A program made the translations under genes and the position numbers. DNA of 58,785 nucleotides from Bacteroidota bacterium. GTDB taxonomy: Bacteria > Bacteroidota > Bacteroidia > Bacteroidales > VadinHA17. The notes beneath the pieces were generated by a model that saw only the letters and a list, made by a program, of their open reading frames with translations, did not search any database and had not been told where the DNA came from. Location: NCBI GenBank assembly GCA_003250475.1, contig QKGI01000131.1:1-58785 (forward strand). The letters run 5' to 3'. Shown one piece after another: positions 35,820 through 45,373 of the stretch; position 1 is the first letter of the stretch; every line of letters starts with the position of its first letter.

Positions 35820-36866
35820 ATGGATACTTTCAGATTTGCACATCCTGACATGCTCTACCTGCTCCTTCTGGTGCCGGTACTGATACTTATATGGATCCTT
35901 GGCAACAGGAGAAGGAAGATTGCCAGGGAGCGATTCGGCGACGCTGACCTTCTCGGGAGGCTCTCTCCTGATTATTCCCCGTCACGCATGGCAGCAAAGT
36001 TCTTCATCAGGCTCCTGGCATTCATCATGGCGATACTGACAGTGGCCAGGCCCCAGTTCGGGTCAAGGCTTGAGGAGGTCAGGCGCGAGGGGGTGGAGGT
36101 CATAATAGCCCTTGATGTCAGTAATTCGATGCTGGCGACAGATATAACCCCTTCGAGACTTGAAAGGGCAAAACAGGCTATCTCCCAGCTGGTGGACCAG
36201 CTCCGTGAAGACAGGATAGGACTCATTCTGTTTGCCGGAGATGCCTATACCCAGATACCAGTTACCAATGATTATCTCTCTGCAAAGATGTTCCTCTCCT
36301 CAGCCGGTCCTGATGCCGTTTCGAAACAGGGCACGGCAATAGGCTCTGCCATAGACCTGGGAATGAGATCATTCACCCCGGAGAGCGATAAGAGCCGGGC
36401 ACTGGTAATAATCACCGACGGAGAGAATCATGAGGATGATGCAGCAGGGAAAGCCCGCGAGGCAGCAGAAAAGGGAATAGTAATATACACTATAGGTATT
36501 GGTTCACCGGATGGATCACCCATCCCCTTGAATGTTGGCGGCAGAACAGAATACCTGAAGGACAGGGAGGGAAATACAGTGATCTCAAAGCTGGATGAGA
36601 AGAGCCTGCAGGAGATTGCCTCGGTAACAGGAGGGAGGTACGTCAGGGCCAACAACACCAGCATAGGACTGAATGAGATCTATAACGATATCGGTCATAT
36701 GAAAAAAAGCGAGATAAACGCAGTGATGTACACTGACTATAACGAACAATTCCTGATACCGGCCGCTTTGCTTTTCATTCTCCTGGTCGTGGACCTTCTG
36801 ATCGCTGACAGAAAGAATAACCTTTTGAAGAGGCTCGGTATCATCAGAACGGAACCGGCAAAGTAA
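35820..36866 (+). CDS. batB: BatB, VWA-domain inner-membrane protein
   Basis: 348 aa, paralogue of batA 6 nt upstream. Helix LYLLLLVPVLILIWIL, second helix before the VWA domain, MIDAS-like DVSNSM (VIIALDVSNSMLATDITPSR), IITDGENHEDDA, helix FLIPAALLFILLVVDLLI near the C-terminus. Confidence 0.93.
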   Translation: MDTFRFAHPDMLYLLLLVPVLILIWILGNRRRKIARERFGDADLLGRLSPDYSPSRMAAKFFIRLLAFIMAILTVARPQFGSRLEEVRREGVEVIIALDVSNSMLATDITPSRLERAKQAISQLVDQLREDRIGLILFAGDAYTQIPVTNDYLSAKMFLSSAGPDAVSKQGTAIGSAIDLGMRSFTPESDKSRALVIITDGENHEDDAAGKAREAAEKGIVIYTIGIGSPDGSPIPLNVGGRTEYLKDREGNTVISKLDEKSLQEIASVTGGRYVRANNTSIGLNEIYNDIGHMKKSEINAVMYTDYNEQFLIPAALLFILLVVDLLIADRKNNLLKRLGIIRTEPAK

Positions 36867-36871
36867 CAGTT

Positions 36872-37612
36872 ATGAAGAGGAAGATAACAGTAAATAAGAT
36901 GGTTGTCGCCGGCATCTGCATGCTCCTTGTCGGATCGTCGCTGTACGGACAGGAGGAGAGGGAGTATATAAGGAAGGGCAACAGGCTTTACAAAAAGAGC
37001 GAGTATGCAGGGAGCGAGGGTATGTACCGGCGGGCACAGACACCGGAGAGCTCACTTGAAGATGCCTCTTTTAACCTTGGCGATGCTTTGTATAAGCAGG
37101 GCAGGTTCGGTGAGGCCACGGAAGAATTTACCCGGACAGTTACCTCTGCCCGGGGCGATTCACTTAAGAAGGCTGAGGGACTCTATAACCTGGGTAACTC
37201 ACTCCTTAAGGAGAAGAAGTTTGGGGAGAGCATAGAGGCTTATATCAACTCCCTGAAGATCAACCCTGGCAATCTCCAGGCGAAGTATAACCTGGCTTAT
37301 GCCCAGGACCAGCTAAAAAAGCAGGAGGAGCAGCAGAAACAGAATCAGGACCAGGAGAAGAACCAGGATCAGAACGATAAGAACAAGGATAACAAGCAGA
37401 ACAACGACAATCAGGATAATAAGGATGATCAGAAGGACCAGCAGCAGGACCAGCAGCAGGATCAGCAGCAGCAGCAACAGCAACCTTCAATAAGCAGGGA
37501 GGATGCGAAGCGTCTGCTCGATGCACTGGCTGCCAATGAAAAGGAGACAAAGGAGAAGGTGCAGCGTGATAAGGCTGCAAATGCACGGGTGAGGGTCATC
37601 AAAAATTGGTAA
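36872..37612 (+). CDS. batC: BatC, TPR protein with Gln/Asp-rich linker
   Basis: 246 aa: N-terminal hydrophobic segment, TPR repeats at about residues 30-145 (YIRKGNRLYKKSEYAGSEGM, ASFNLGDALYKQG, GLYNLGNSLLKEKKFGESIE), then a ~60-residue charged Gln/Asn/Asp/Lys-rich linker and a conserved-looking C-terminus ending in KNW. The DNA for the linker (about 37435-37485) is a CAG/GAC repeat prone to length change. Confidence 0.9.
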   Translation: MKRKITVNKMVVAGICMLLVGSSLYGQEEREYIRKGNRLYKKSEYAGSEGMYRRAQTPESSLEDASFNLGDALYKQGRFGEATEEFTRTVTSARGDSLKKAEGLYNLGNSLLKEKKFGESIEAYINSLKINPGNLQAKYNLAYAQDQLKKQEEQQKQNQDQEKNQDQNDKNKDNKQNNDNQDNKDDQKDQQQDQQQDQQQQQQQPSISREDAKRLLDALAANEKETKEKVQRDKAANARVRVIKNW

Positions 37613-37623
37613 TTTTGGCAGAT

Positions 37624-39435
37624 ATGAAAAGTATTGTGGTGACACTGGCTTTCTTTCTGGCATCGGCAATGATGTTTTCCCAGGAACTTACGCTCACCGT
37701 TGATGCGCCTGAGAGCGCCGTCAGGGGGCAACGTTTCAGGATAGTCTATACGGTTAACTCAACCGATGGTCAGTTTAGCCCGCCGCGGTTTGACTCCTCG
37801 TTTTCAGTTCAGGGTCCCCAGCAGTCTACCAGTCGCAATGTGCAGTGGATAAACGGTCAGATGACGTCAGTATCATCCACGACACTTATTTATTATGTTG
37901 TGGCCAGTGTTCCCGGAAAGTTTACCATTGCTCCCGCACAGTTTGTTACTAAAAAGATGACAGTAAGTTCTCCTGAGAGGGAGATACTGATCACCAATGA
38001 TGCTGCAGCCCCGGCGACCGGCCAGCAACAGGGCCAGGGCAGGTCTTCAGCAGGCAATGCTGAAACAGGGTCAGAGCTCTCCCTGAAGCTTCTAGTAAAT
38101 ACCCGGGAGGTATATGCAGGCCAGCCTGTGTCGGCTACTCTCAAGCTTTTCTCACGTATAAATATCTCCGGCATCAATGAGCTTAAGTATCCGGATTTCA
38201 AAGGCTTTCTTCGCGAAGACATTGAGACGCCCCAGCTGAAGAGCCTTGAGACGGAGGTCATTGACGGTGTTCAGTATGGTACGGGTGTCCTCCAGAGGTT
38301 CCTGCTGTATCCTCAGATCCCGGGTGACATTCGTATAGATCCTGTGCAGATGACTGCGATGGTGCAGCAGCGTACAAGCATGAATGATCCCTTTTTCGAC
38401 GATCCCTTCTTTGAGAACTTCTTTTCAAACGTCTCAACTGTCCCCCGCCAGGTAGCCACCCAGCCGCTAACCATAAAGGTTAAGCCGTTGCCTGAGCCCA
38501 GGCCCGCTGATTTCCATGGCGCCGTGGGCTCCTTTGACCTGGCGTCTTCACTCTCAGCCACTGAAGTTGAAGTGAATGATGCTATCACGCTGACAATTAC
38601 CCTTAAAGGATCGGGTAACCTGAACCTTGCCGGCGAACCGGTAATCAATTTCCCGCAGGGAATAGAAAAATATGATCCCAGGGTAACCGTAAAAAGTACC
38701 GGCACTGCTTCGGGCACCAGGTCGTTTGAATACCTTCTTATACCACGCAATACGGGGACATTTGAAATTCCGCCGGTCTCCTATACGGTATTCGATCCCG
38801 GGCAGGAAAAGTATGTCACCCTTCGTGCCGCCGGGTACACTGTCACCGTGACAGGTAATCCGGGTACTGTTGAGACGGCACCACAGGCCTATGTGCCGGG
38901 GGAGGATGTCAGGTATCTGGGACAGGACATACGCTTTATCAGGAACGGTGATGGCAGACTTGCAATGCTCCCCGACACCCTGGTAACGGCAACATGGTAT
39001 TGGATGTGGTTCGTTCTGGCGCTGCTGGCAGCAGCTGCGGTACTACTCCTCCGTCGTGAACAGATAAAACGAAATGCGGATATTGCAGGCCTGCGAAACC
39101 GTAAAGCAGCAAAGAGCGCACGTAAGCGACTGGCAAAGGCAGAATCGCTGCTCAAGACAGGCAGGGATGAACAGGCAAATGCAGAGATTGCACGCGCACT
39201 ATGGGGATTCCTTGCCGACAAGCTCTCCATACCTCAATCGGAGCTTACCAGGGAGAAATGTTATTCTTCACTCAGGACAAAAGAAACCGGTGAAGAGCTT
39301 ATCACCGAGATTGACAGGGTATTGTCAGCCACTGAATATTCGCAGTATGCCCGTGTGTCCGAAGGAGAAAGCCCTGCTGCACTTTACAGGCGTGCTGTCA
39401 GACTTATAGGACAGCTTGATGATGTCCTCGATTAA
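37624..39435 (+). CDS. batD: BatD, exported multi-domain protein with membrane anchor
   Basis: 603 aa from ATG 37624 (MKSIVVTLAFFLASAMMFSQ signal peptide); an upstream TTG at 37606 would overlap batC. Several Ig-like beta domains in the periplasm (VDAPESAVRGQRFRIVYTVN, LKGSGNLNLAGEPVINFP), one membrane helix at about residue 455-475 (WMWFVLALLAAAAVLLLRRE) and a cytoplasmic helical tail (ELTREKCYSSLRTKETGEEL). Confidence 0.9.
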   Translation: MKSIVVTLAFFLASAMMFSQELTLTVDAPESAVRGQRFRIVYTVNSTDGQFSPPRFDSSFSVQGPQQSTSRNVQWINGQMTSVSSTTLIYYVVASVPGKFTIAPAQFVTKKMTVSSPEREILITNDAAAPATGQQQGQGRSSAGNAETGSELSLKLLVNTREVYAGQPVSATLKLFSRINISGINELKYPDFKGFLREDIETPQLKSLETEVIDGVQYGTGVLQRFLLYPQIPGDIRIDPVQMTAMVQQRTSMNDPFFDDPFFENFFSNVSTVPRQVATQPLTIKVKPLPEPRPADFHGAVGSFDLASSLSATEVEVNDAITLTITLKGSGNLNLAGEPVINFPQGIEKYDPRVTVKSTGTASGTRSFEYLLIPRNTGTFEIPPVSYTVFDPGQEKYVTLRAAGYTVTVTGNPGTVETAPQAYVPGEDVRYLGQDIRFIRNGDGRLAMLPDTLVTATWYWMWFVLALLAAAAVLLLRREQIKRNADIAGLRNRKAAKSARKRLAKAESLLKTGRDEQANAEIARALWGFLADKLSIPQSELTREKCYSSLRTKETGEELITEIDRVLSATEYSQYARVSEGESPAALYRRAVRLIGQLDDVLD

Positions 39436-39447
39436 AACCTTGAGAAG

Positions 39448-40206
39448 ATGCAAAGGCTAATACTCATTTTCATAGTATTGATATCAGGAGTCCTCACAGC
39501 AGCCTCCCAGAGCCCTGAGGAGAGATACAGCCAGGCAGGAAACCTGTACAGTTCGGGAGATTACTCCGGCGCGGCAGCCATCTACAGACAGCTTTATGAT
39601 GAAGGGTACAGAAGTGAAGACCTGCTTTATAATGCAGGCAATGCATTCTATAAATCAGGAGACAACGCTTCAGCGATACTATTCTATGAGAGGGCAAAAC
39701 TGTTAGCGCCGGCCGACGAAGATATCGACTATAATCTTCAGATAGCCGGAAGCAAAATAACAGACAGGTTTGAAACTGTGCCTGAGCTCTTTTTTGTGAG
39801 GTGGTTTGACTTTATTTCACTGCTCACTACAACAAATATCTGGGCTGTGCTTGCATTTGCCATGTTTGCCCTGGCACTTCTTCTGGGAGTCATCTTCCTT
39901 ACAAGGGCACGTGCAAAGGGAAGGCTTCTCTCTTTCTGGCTCGCCCTGGCCGCCATGGTGCTTTCCGTAGTTATGCTCTCCCTGGCTTTAAGGAATAATT
40001 CACTTGTCAATCATAACAAAAATGCAGTTATTACCTGTAGTATCGTAACAGGGCGGAGTGCCCCCGGTGAGAGCGGCACCGAGTTGTTTGTACTGCACTC
40101 GGGCACCAGGGTCAGGGTGGAGCAGGAACTGGGTCTGTATTTTGAGGTCCAGCTCCCTGACGGGAATAAGGGATGGATAAGGGCTGACTGCATGGAAAAG
40201 ATATAA
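39448..40206 (+). CDS. batE: BatE, TPR and SH3-like domain membrane protein
   Basis: 252 aa. Signal peptide, TPR units (YSQAGNLYSSGDYSGAAAIY, LLYNAGNAFYKSGDNASAIL), two membrane helices (about 130-185), then a bacterial SH3-like domain (LHSGTRVRVEQELGLYFEVQ, GNKGWIRADCMEKI). Last gene of the Bat operon, 12 nt after batD. Confidence 0.9.
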   Translation: MQRLILIFIVLISGVLTAASQSPEERYSQAGNLYSSGDYSGAAAIYRQLYDEGYRSEDLLYNAGNAFYKSGDNASAILFYERAKLLAPADEDIDYNLQIAGSKITDRFETVPELFFVRWFDFISLLTTTNIWAVLAFAMFALALLLGVIFLTRARAKGRLLSFWLALAAMVLSVVMLSLALRNNSLVNHNKNAVITCSIVTGRSAPGESGTELFVLHSGTRVRVEQELGLYFEVQLPDGNKGWIRADCMEKI

Positions 40207-40261
40207 GTCCATTCATACAATTTTCTTATCTTTTCAGCTGGTTATTGCCAGATGCCAGCTT

Positions 40262-40648
40262 ATGAAAAAAATCATTCTCTGCTTTGTTTTAATTGTCTCT
40301 CTGACAGACTGTAAAAGAACAAAAATCGAACCTGAAGGCCCGACGGACGTACGGGTATTCAATAATACCGATCAGGCTTTCAGCAATGTTGTGGTAAACA
40401 CTTCGGGCGGCGAATTTAATTTCGGAACCGTAAATCCGCAGGCATATTCCTCATACCACCTGTTTGACAAGGCTTACCCCAAGGCTGATATCTCCCTTGA
40501 CATTGGAGGCAACACATATTCAACCCCGGTTCAGGATTACACCTATATGCAGTACATGGGCCAGATGAAGATCACATATAAGATCTTCATCACCGATGAA
40601 GCACAAAGGGAGCTCGACACGGATGTTGTGACTGAAGAAGAACTCTGA
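40262..40648 (+). CDS. Small hypothetical lipoprotein
   Basis: 128 aa with signal peptide ending SLTDC (Cys18), so probably lipid-anchored. Mature part looks like a single beta-sandwich (VRVFNNTDQAFSNVVVNTSG, FGTVNPQAYSSYHLFDKAYP). Family not recognised. It lies 55 nt after batE and 8 nt before the molybdopterin oxidoreductase gene. Confidence 0.7.
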   Translation: MKKIILCFVLIVSLTDCKRTKIEPEGPTDVRVFNNTDQAFSNVVVNTSGGEFNFGTVNPQAYSSYHLFDKAYPKADISLDIGGNTYSTPVQDYTYMQYMGQMKITYKIFITDEAQRELDTDVVTEEEL

Positions 40649-40656
40649 GATTATAC

Positions 40657-42696
40657 ATGTCGCCTGATATGAAAGAGTTTATAACTGTCTGTCCCCGTAA
40701 TTGTTACAGCACCTGCTCCTTCAGGGTGTTTGCCGGGGAGGGGAGGGTGACGCGTATATTGCCTTATGAAGGCAACCTGGCAACACCTGAGGGTCCGTGC
40801 ATCAAGGGTCTTACTTACCTGGAACGTGAGTATTCTGCTTCACGGATCATCTATCCTTTGAAAAGGGAAGAAGATGGTTCCTTCAGGCGCATAACCACTG
40901 AAGAGGCGCTTGAAACGATAGCCGGGAAGCTCAGTGAGGTACGTGAACAGCATGGTCCGCATGCTGTCCTCTTCTATAAAGGCAGCGGTTGCTCAGGACT
41001 CAGCAATGAAATAGCCACCACCTTCTGGCGGCAGTTCGGAGGTGCAACGACTACCTATGGAAATCTTTGCTGGCCGGCAGGGCTGGAGGCTGTCAGGCTG
41101 ACGCTGGGCGAGGTTAAGCACAATGTGCCCTGGGATCTTGCCAATGCCAGCCTCATCATCATCTGGGGCAAGAACTCTGCCGAGACCAATGTACAGGAGA
41201 TGATCCACATTGACCGCGCAAAGAAGAATGGCGCCAGGGTGGTAGTGATCGATCCCCGCCGTACCCCTACTGCAGATAAAGCTGACATTCTACTGAGGCC
41301 CCTGCCAGGTACTGACGCCGCCCTGGCACTGGCAATCGCCAGGGTAATTATTGACAATGGCCTGGAAAACAGGGAGTTCATTGGTAAGTATGTTTCTGGT
41401 TTCGACAGGTTCAGGGATTCACTCGATATTACACCTGGCAAAGCAGAGGAGATAACCGGTATACCGGCATCTGTCATTGAAGATATTGCGAGGATGGCAG
41501 GGGAGAGCGAGAGACTCTCCGTTATAGCCGGCTACGGCCTTCAGAGGTATACCAACGGAGGCCAGACTATCAGGGCAATCCTTTCGATACCTGTCATCAC
41601 AGGCATGATAGGACGCCAGGGAGGAGGTTTTAATTTTGCCAACCTGCAGAGCTCCGTTTTCGATGATGTGAAGGAACCGTTGAGCTATTATCCTGACCAT
41701 GAAGCTGACAGGCCTTTCAGGAGAGCTGTCCCGATGGCCGGGTTCGGGCCTGCACTTTCGGCACTTAAGGACCCTCCTGTAAAATTCGCATGGATAGAAA
41801 GAGGCAATCCTGCTATCCAGCTACCGGCCAGCGGGGAGGCGGTGCAGGCACTGCGATCTGTTCCTTTCAAGGTTGTTGTCGAACAGTTTATGAATGACAC
41901 TGCAGCGCTGGCTGACATCATTCTGCCGTCAAAGGGCATATTTGAACAGTCTGACGTGGTTGGGTCATACTGGAATCCATATGTGCAGTACAAACCGGCT
42001 GTTGCCGACCCGCCCGGCGAGGTGATGCCTGAGAGTGAGATATATTGGAGGCTGGCACGAAAGATGGGGATGGCAACCGGCATCAAATGCGGGTTACCCT
42101 CCCCGGAAGAGTATGACGGATGGCTTTATGAACGCATCAGTAATACACCGGGTCTCGATGGTGATGAGCTGATGAAACAGCCGGTTATTCCAGGGCAGAA
42201 TGAGGAGCCGGCATATGGCCAACTGCAATTCAGCACCTCCTCGGGTAAGATAGAACTATGGTCCGATGATGCTGCAAGATTGTGGGGTGTCAGCCCGTTA
42301 CCATCATTTGACCCGCCTGACGACTTTGGCGAACCGGGTCTTCCTTTCAGGCTCATGACGCCCAATATTGCCTCACGGATCCATTCCCAATTTGGCAACC
42401 TTGAAGCTATGAGGAACGTCATGGAAGAGCCTGCCTGGGAAATTTCCGTGGCTGATGCCCGCGGTCATGGCCTTAAGAGCGGAGACAGGATCAGGATATT
42501 CAACTCCAGGGGAGAGCTGACAGGCAGGGTGATAGTCACATCACGCGTCCGGCGAGGCAGCATAGTCTTCCCAAATGGCATCTGGCTGGCTGAGGGAGGA
42601 GGAGTAAACACTCTCATACCTCCCGTTGAGACAGACATGGGCCATGGTGCAGCTTTCCACAATACGAGAGTCGGCATTGAAAAGATACCATCATGA
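40657..42696 (+). CDS. Molybdopterin oxidoreductase of the DMSO reductase family, no export signal
   Basis: 679 aa. N-terminal [4Fe-4S] site Cys12, Cys16, Cys20 (CPRNCYSTC) and Cys48 (GPCIKG). Cys138 in YGNLCWPAG is at the position of the Mo/W ligand. Cofactor-binding stretches: IIWGKNSAETN, VVVIDPRRTPTADKADILLR, SVIAGYGLQRYTNGGQ, IASRIHSQFGNLE, SGDRIRIFNSRGELTG. The N-terminus has no Tat signal, so the active site is predicted cytoplasmic. Substrate unknown; the family covers DMSO, polysulfide, nitrate, formate and related reactions. Overlaps its electron-transfer partner gene by 4 nt. Confidence 0.85.
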   Translation: MSPDMKEFITVCPRNCYSTCSFRVFAGEGRVTRILPYEGNLATPEGPCIKGLTYLEREYSASRIIYPLKREEDGSFRRITTEEALETIAGKLSEVREQHGPHAVLFYKGSGCSGLSNEIATTFWRQFGGATTTYGNLCWPAGLEAVRLTLGEVKHNVPWDLANASLIIIWGKNSAETNVQEMIHIDRAKKNGARVVVIDPRRTPTADKADILLRPLPGTDAALALAIARVIIDNGLENREFIGKYVSGFDRFRDSLDITPGKAEEITGIPASVIEDIARMAGESERLSVIAGYGLQRYTNGGQTIRAILSIPVITGMIGRQGGGFNFANLQSSVFDDVKEPLSYYPDHEADRPFRRAVPMAGFGPALSALKDPPVKFAWIERGNPAIQLPASGEAVQALRSVPFKVVVEQFMNDTAALADIILPSKGIFEQSDVVGSYWNPYVQYKPAVADPPGEVMPESEIYWRLARKMGMATGIKCGLPSPEEYDGWLYERISNTPGLDGDELMKQPVIPGQNEEPAYGQLQFSTSSGKIELWSDDAARLWGVSPLPSFDPPDDFGEPGLPFRLMTPNIASRIHSQFGNLEAMRNVMEEPAWEISVADARGHGLKSGDRIRIFNSRGELTGRVIVTSRVRRGSIVFPNGIWLAEGGGVNTLIPPVETDMGHGAAFHNTRVGIEKIPS

Positions 42697-44033
42697 GAAA
42701 GGGATTCGTTTTTGACTCATCACTGTGTGTGGGATGCCAGGCGTGCAATGTTGCCTGTACTCTTGAGAACGGTTTTCAGCCGGGAACCAGGAGCATATTT
42801 ACATGGAATGAAAGAGCTCTCCCTCTTCTTAATGTGATCAACCTTTCTATGGCCTGCAATCACTGTGAAAAGCCTGCCTGCGCGGAACGATGCCCGGCAA
42901 AGGCCTACTCCGTCGAGGCTTCAGGTGTTGTTGTCCACCATGCTGAGCGATGCATGGGATGCAGCTACTGCACATGGCAGTGTCCGTATGACGCCCCTTC
43001 TATCAATAAATCACTCGGGTACATAGAGAAGTGTCATATGTGTGCCGCCAGAGCCGTTGAAGATGTTAGTCCTGCCTGCATAACAGCCTGTCCGACGGGG
43101 GCACTGAAACTGACCGGTCAGAACGAATTCGGCACTGTCAGCACAGGCTGGTTCCCTGACAAAGGGTTGGGACCGTCAATAATTATCAGGGGAGCAGAAA
43201 ATCAAAACAAGCCTGTCATATTCCCTGAAGAGGCTGACACGGAAGATGAAGTGTCTACAACGGATGCCGGGCCTGGTAAGGTGCAGAAAGAGTGGAGCCT
43301 GGTTCTTTTTTCCATGCTTGTGATAGCGGCATCCGCTATGCTTATAATATATGCTATGACGGGAGCCGGCAAAGCAGCCCGTATCCTGCCGTTCCTGATG
43401 ATGGCGGGAGCAATGGCGGTTTCCATGGTCCACCTGGGTGTGCCCCGCAGGTCCTGGAGGGCCGTGATCAACCTCTACTCCTCTCCGCTGAGCCGTGAGA
43501 TAATCATGGTGACAACGCTCACCCTCCTGGCAATGATACACTGGGTTAAACCAGGCTTTATTCCTCCTTTGATAACAGCAGTTGTGGCACTCATGACCCT
43601 GATATCCATAGACCTTGTCTATTTTAATGCAGACAGGACGACACTTCTCAGGTTACACAGCGGCCAGGCATTCTTCACGGCCATCTGTGCCGTCTCCTGG
43701 TTTATGGAGCCCGGCACCGTCTTCCTCCTGTTCTCGATGCTTGCTGCCGCCTCGGTAGTGCAGCGTTACAGGACAGCAGAGAACCCCGGGACAATCAGTA
43801 ATATATATTATTTCAGGGCGTTGGCGCTTCCTGTGGTCTTTATGCTGCTTTACCCGGGCAGCGCAGCTGCTGACGGTGCAGCAATGGTACTGTTTATGGC
43901 AGGATTAATAGCTGACAGGTTACTGTTCTATTATGATTTTAACCCGGTCAATATTAATGAGACGATGAAGACAGACTTTAATAAAGAATATGAGACCCGC
44001 ACAGTCATTAATAATAAACGAACACAGGAATAA
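42693..44033 (+). CDS. Fused DmsB-type FeS protein and DmsC-type membrane anchor
   Basis: 446 aa. Residues 1-160 carry four [4Fe-4S] motifs: CVGCQACNVAC (12-22), CNHCEKPACAERCP, CMGCSYCTWQCP, CHMC...CITACP. Residues about 205-430 form about eight helices of the DmsC quinol-anchor type, with HLGVPRRSWRAVINLYSSPL as landmark. In E. coli DmsB and DmsC are separate proteins; here one chain links quinone pool and the upstream molybdoenzyme. ATG overlaps that gene's stop (ATGA). Confidence 0.88.
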   Translation: MRKGFVFDSSLCVGCQACNVACTLENGFQPGTRSIFTWNERALPLLNVINLSMACNHCEKPACAERCPAKAYSVEASGVVVHHAERCMGCSYCTWQCPYDAPSINKSLGYIEKCHMCAARAVEDVSPACITACPTGALKLTGQNEFGTVSTGWFPDKGLGPSIIIRGAENQNKPVIFPEEADTEDEVSTTDAGPGKVQKEWSLVLFSMLVIAASAMLIIYAMTGAGKAARILPFLMMAGAMAVSMVHLGVPRRSWRAVINLYSSPLSREIIMVTTLTLLAMIHWVKPGFIPPLITAVVALMTLISIDLVYFNADRTTLLRLHSGQAFFTAICAVSWFMEPGTVFLLFSMLAAASVVQRYRTAENPGTISNIYYFRALALPVVFMLLYPGSAAADGAAMVLFMAGLIADRLLFYYDFNPVNINETMKTDFNKEYETRTVINNKRTQE

Positions 44034-44203
44034 TTTAACTGACAGATGCATTTACCTGCAGGAGCAAACACAAAATCTCACCTTGTTTACCAGGCTACAA
44101 TTATTTTACCTAAAAGAGCGACAACAGTCACATTCATTTATGAAAGCAATACAGGATCAATAATGTTAAGTTAGTAACCCATTTAAGTAAAAGGCATAAA
44201 GAG

Positions 44204-45373
44204 ATGAAGAAGAGAGAGATAAACAGCGTCAGGACCCCGGTTTACAGGGATGCCGGTTTTGAACTGCCCACTGCCGGAACTACTTCCGGGGCCTTTACGG
44301 CAGAGGCAGACCATGAGAGGGAGCCCGATCTGTATATTTATTCGCGTTATCGTAATCCGACGGTGGTTGCGGCAGAGGAAGCCATTATGGCTGTTGAAGG
44401 TTCAGGATGGGCACTGCTTTTGCAGTCAGGGATGGCTGCCATCGACACAGCCCTCTCTCTCTTCCAGGATGCAGGCAGGCAAGGTACATGGCTCTTCTTC
44501 TCCGAGATATACGGAGGCACGCTCTCATATATAGGGAGCATCCTTGAAAAACGCCGTGGGGTGGAGGTGAGCTTCTTCAGGCCGTCGGGTGGGAGATATG
44601 ATTACAGCCATCTTGAAAGGATGATTGAAGATCTGCGTCCTGATATCCTCTTTTTTGAGACCGTCTCCAACCCGCTTCTCATTGTGGCAGAGGGACGCAG
44701 GATAATATCTATGGCAAAGAAAAGAGGTGCCAGGGTGATAATAGACAATACCTTTGCTACCCCGCTACTATGGAAGCCTCTGGATGATGGCGCCGACCTG
44801 GTCATACACAGCGCCACAAAGTATCTGTCAGGTCATGGCAACCTGACAGCCGGGGTAATATGTGGCAATGATATGACCCTGATGAAGAGTGCCATAGAGT
44901 ACAGGAAGCTGGTAGGGCATATGCTTTCGCCTGATGATGCTTACCGGCTGCAGACGCAGATGGCTTCTTTTGAGGTACGCTTCTCACGGCAATGCGAGAA
45001 TGCCTCGGCAATAGCCACTATCCTGCAGTTGTCAGGTAAGACTGACAGGGTATTGTACCCCGGTCTTGAGTCGCACGATACCCATGTAGCAGCCAGGGAC
45101 CTTACAGGGGGTAAAGGCTACGGGGCGATGATAACCTTCGACCTCAGCGGTTCCACTCCTGACGAGAAGAGAAAGAGACGCGATCGCTTTATTGAAGCTG
45201 TCAGGCCCGAGATAAGGCTTATTCCTTCACTGGGCGATTATCACACTATACTGATGCCTGTCGAGGCAGTATGGGGTGCGAAATATCCTGAGCCGGGGAT
45301 GATAAGGCTGTCCGTCGGGTTTGAGAGATGTGATCTGCTTGAAGAGGTCATTATGCGTGGACTGGAGGCCTGA
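44204..45373 (+). CDS. Cys/Met metabolism PLP-dependent enzyme
   Basis: 389 aa, the cystathionine gamma-synthase / beta-lyase / methionine gamma-lyase family. YSRYRNPTVVAAEEAIMAVE, LLQSGMAAIDTALSLF, SEIYGGTLSYIG, VIIDNTFATPLLWKPLDDGA, and HSATKYLSGHGNLTAG with the PLP-binding Lys. Family members differ by a few residues; the precise reaction cannot be assigned from sequence alone. No methionine-synthesis neighbours. Confidence 0.88.
   Translation: MKKREINSVRTPVYRDAGFELPTAGTTSGAFTAEADHEREPDLYIYSRYRNPTVVAAEEAIMAVEGSGWALLLQSGMAAIDTALSLFQDAGRQGTWLFFSEIYGGTLSYIGSILEKRRGVEVSFFRPSGGRYDYSHLERMIEDLRPDILFFETVSNPLLIVAEGRRIISMAKKRGARVIIDNTFATPLLWKPLDDGADLVIHSATKYLSGHGNLTAGVICGNDMTLMKSAIEYRKLVGHMLSPDDAYRLQTQMASFEVRFSRQCENASAIATILQLSGKTDRVLYPGLESHDTHVAARDLTGGKGYGAMITFDLSGSTPDEKRKRRDRFIEAVRPEIRLIPSLGDYHTILMPVEAVWGAKYPEPGMIRLSVGFERCDLLEEVIMRGLEA

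Noticed and set aside
37435-37485. CAG-rich run that could be called a microsatellite
   Set aside because: It is in frame in batC and encodes the Gln/Asp-rich linker usual for that protein, so it is treated as part of the gene.
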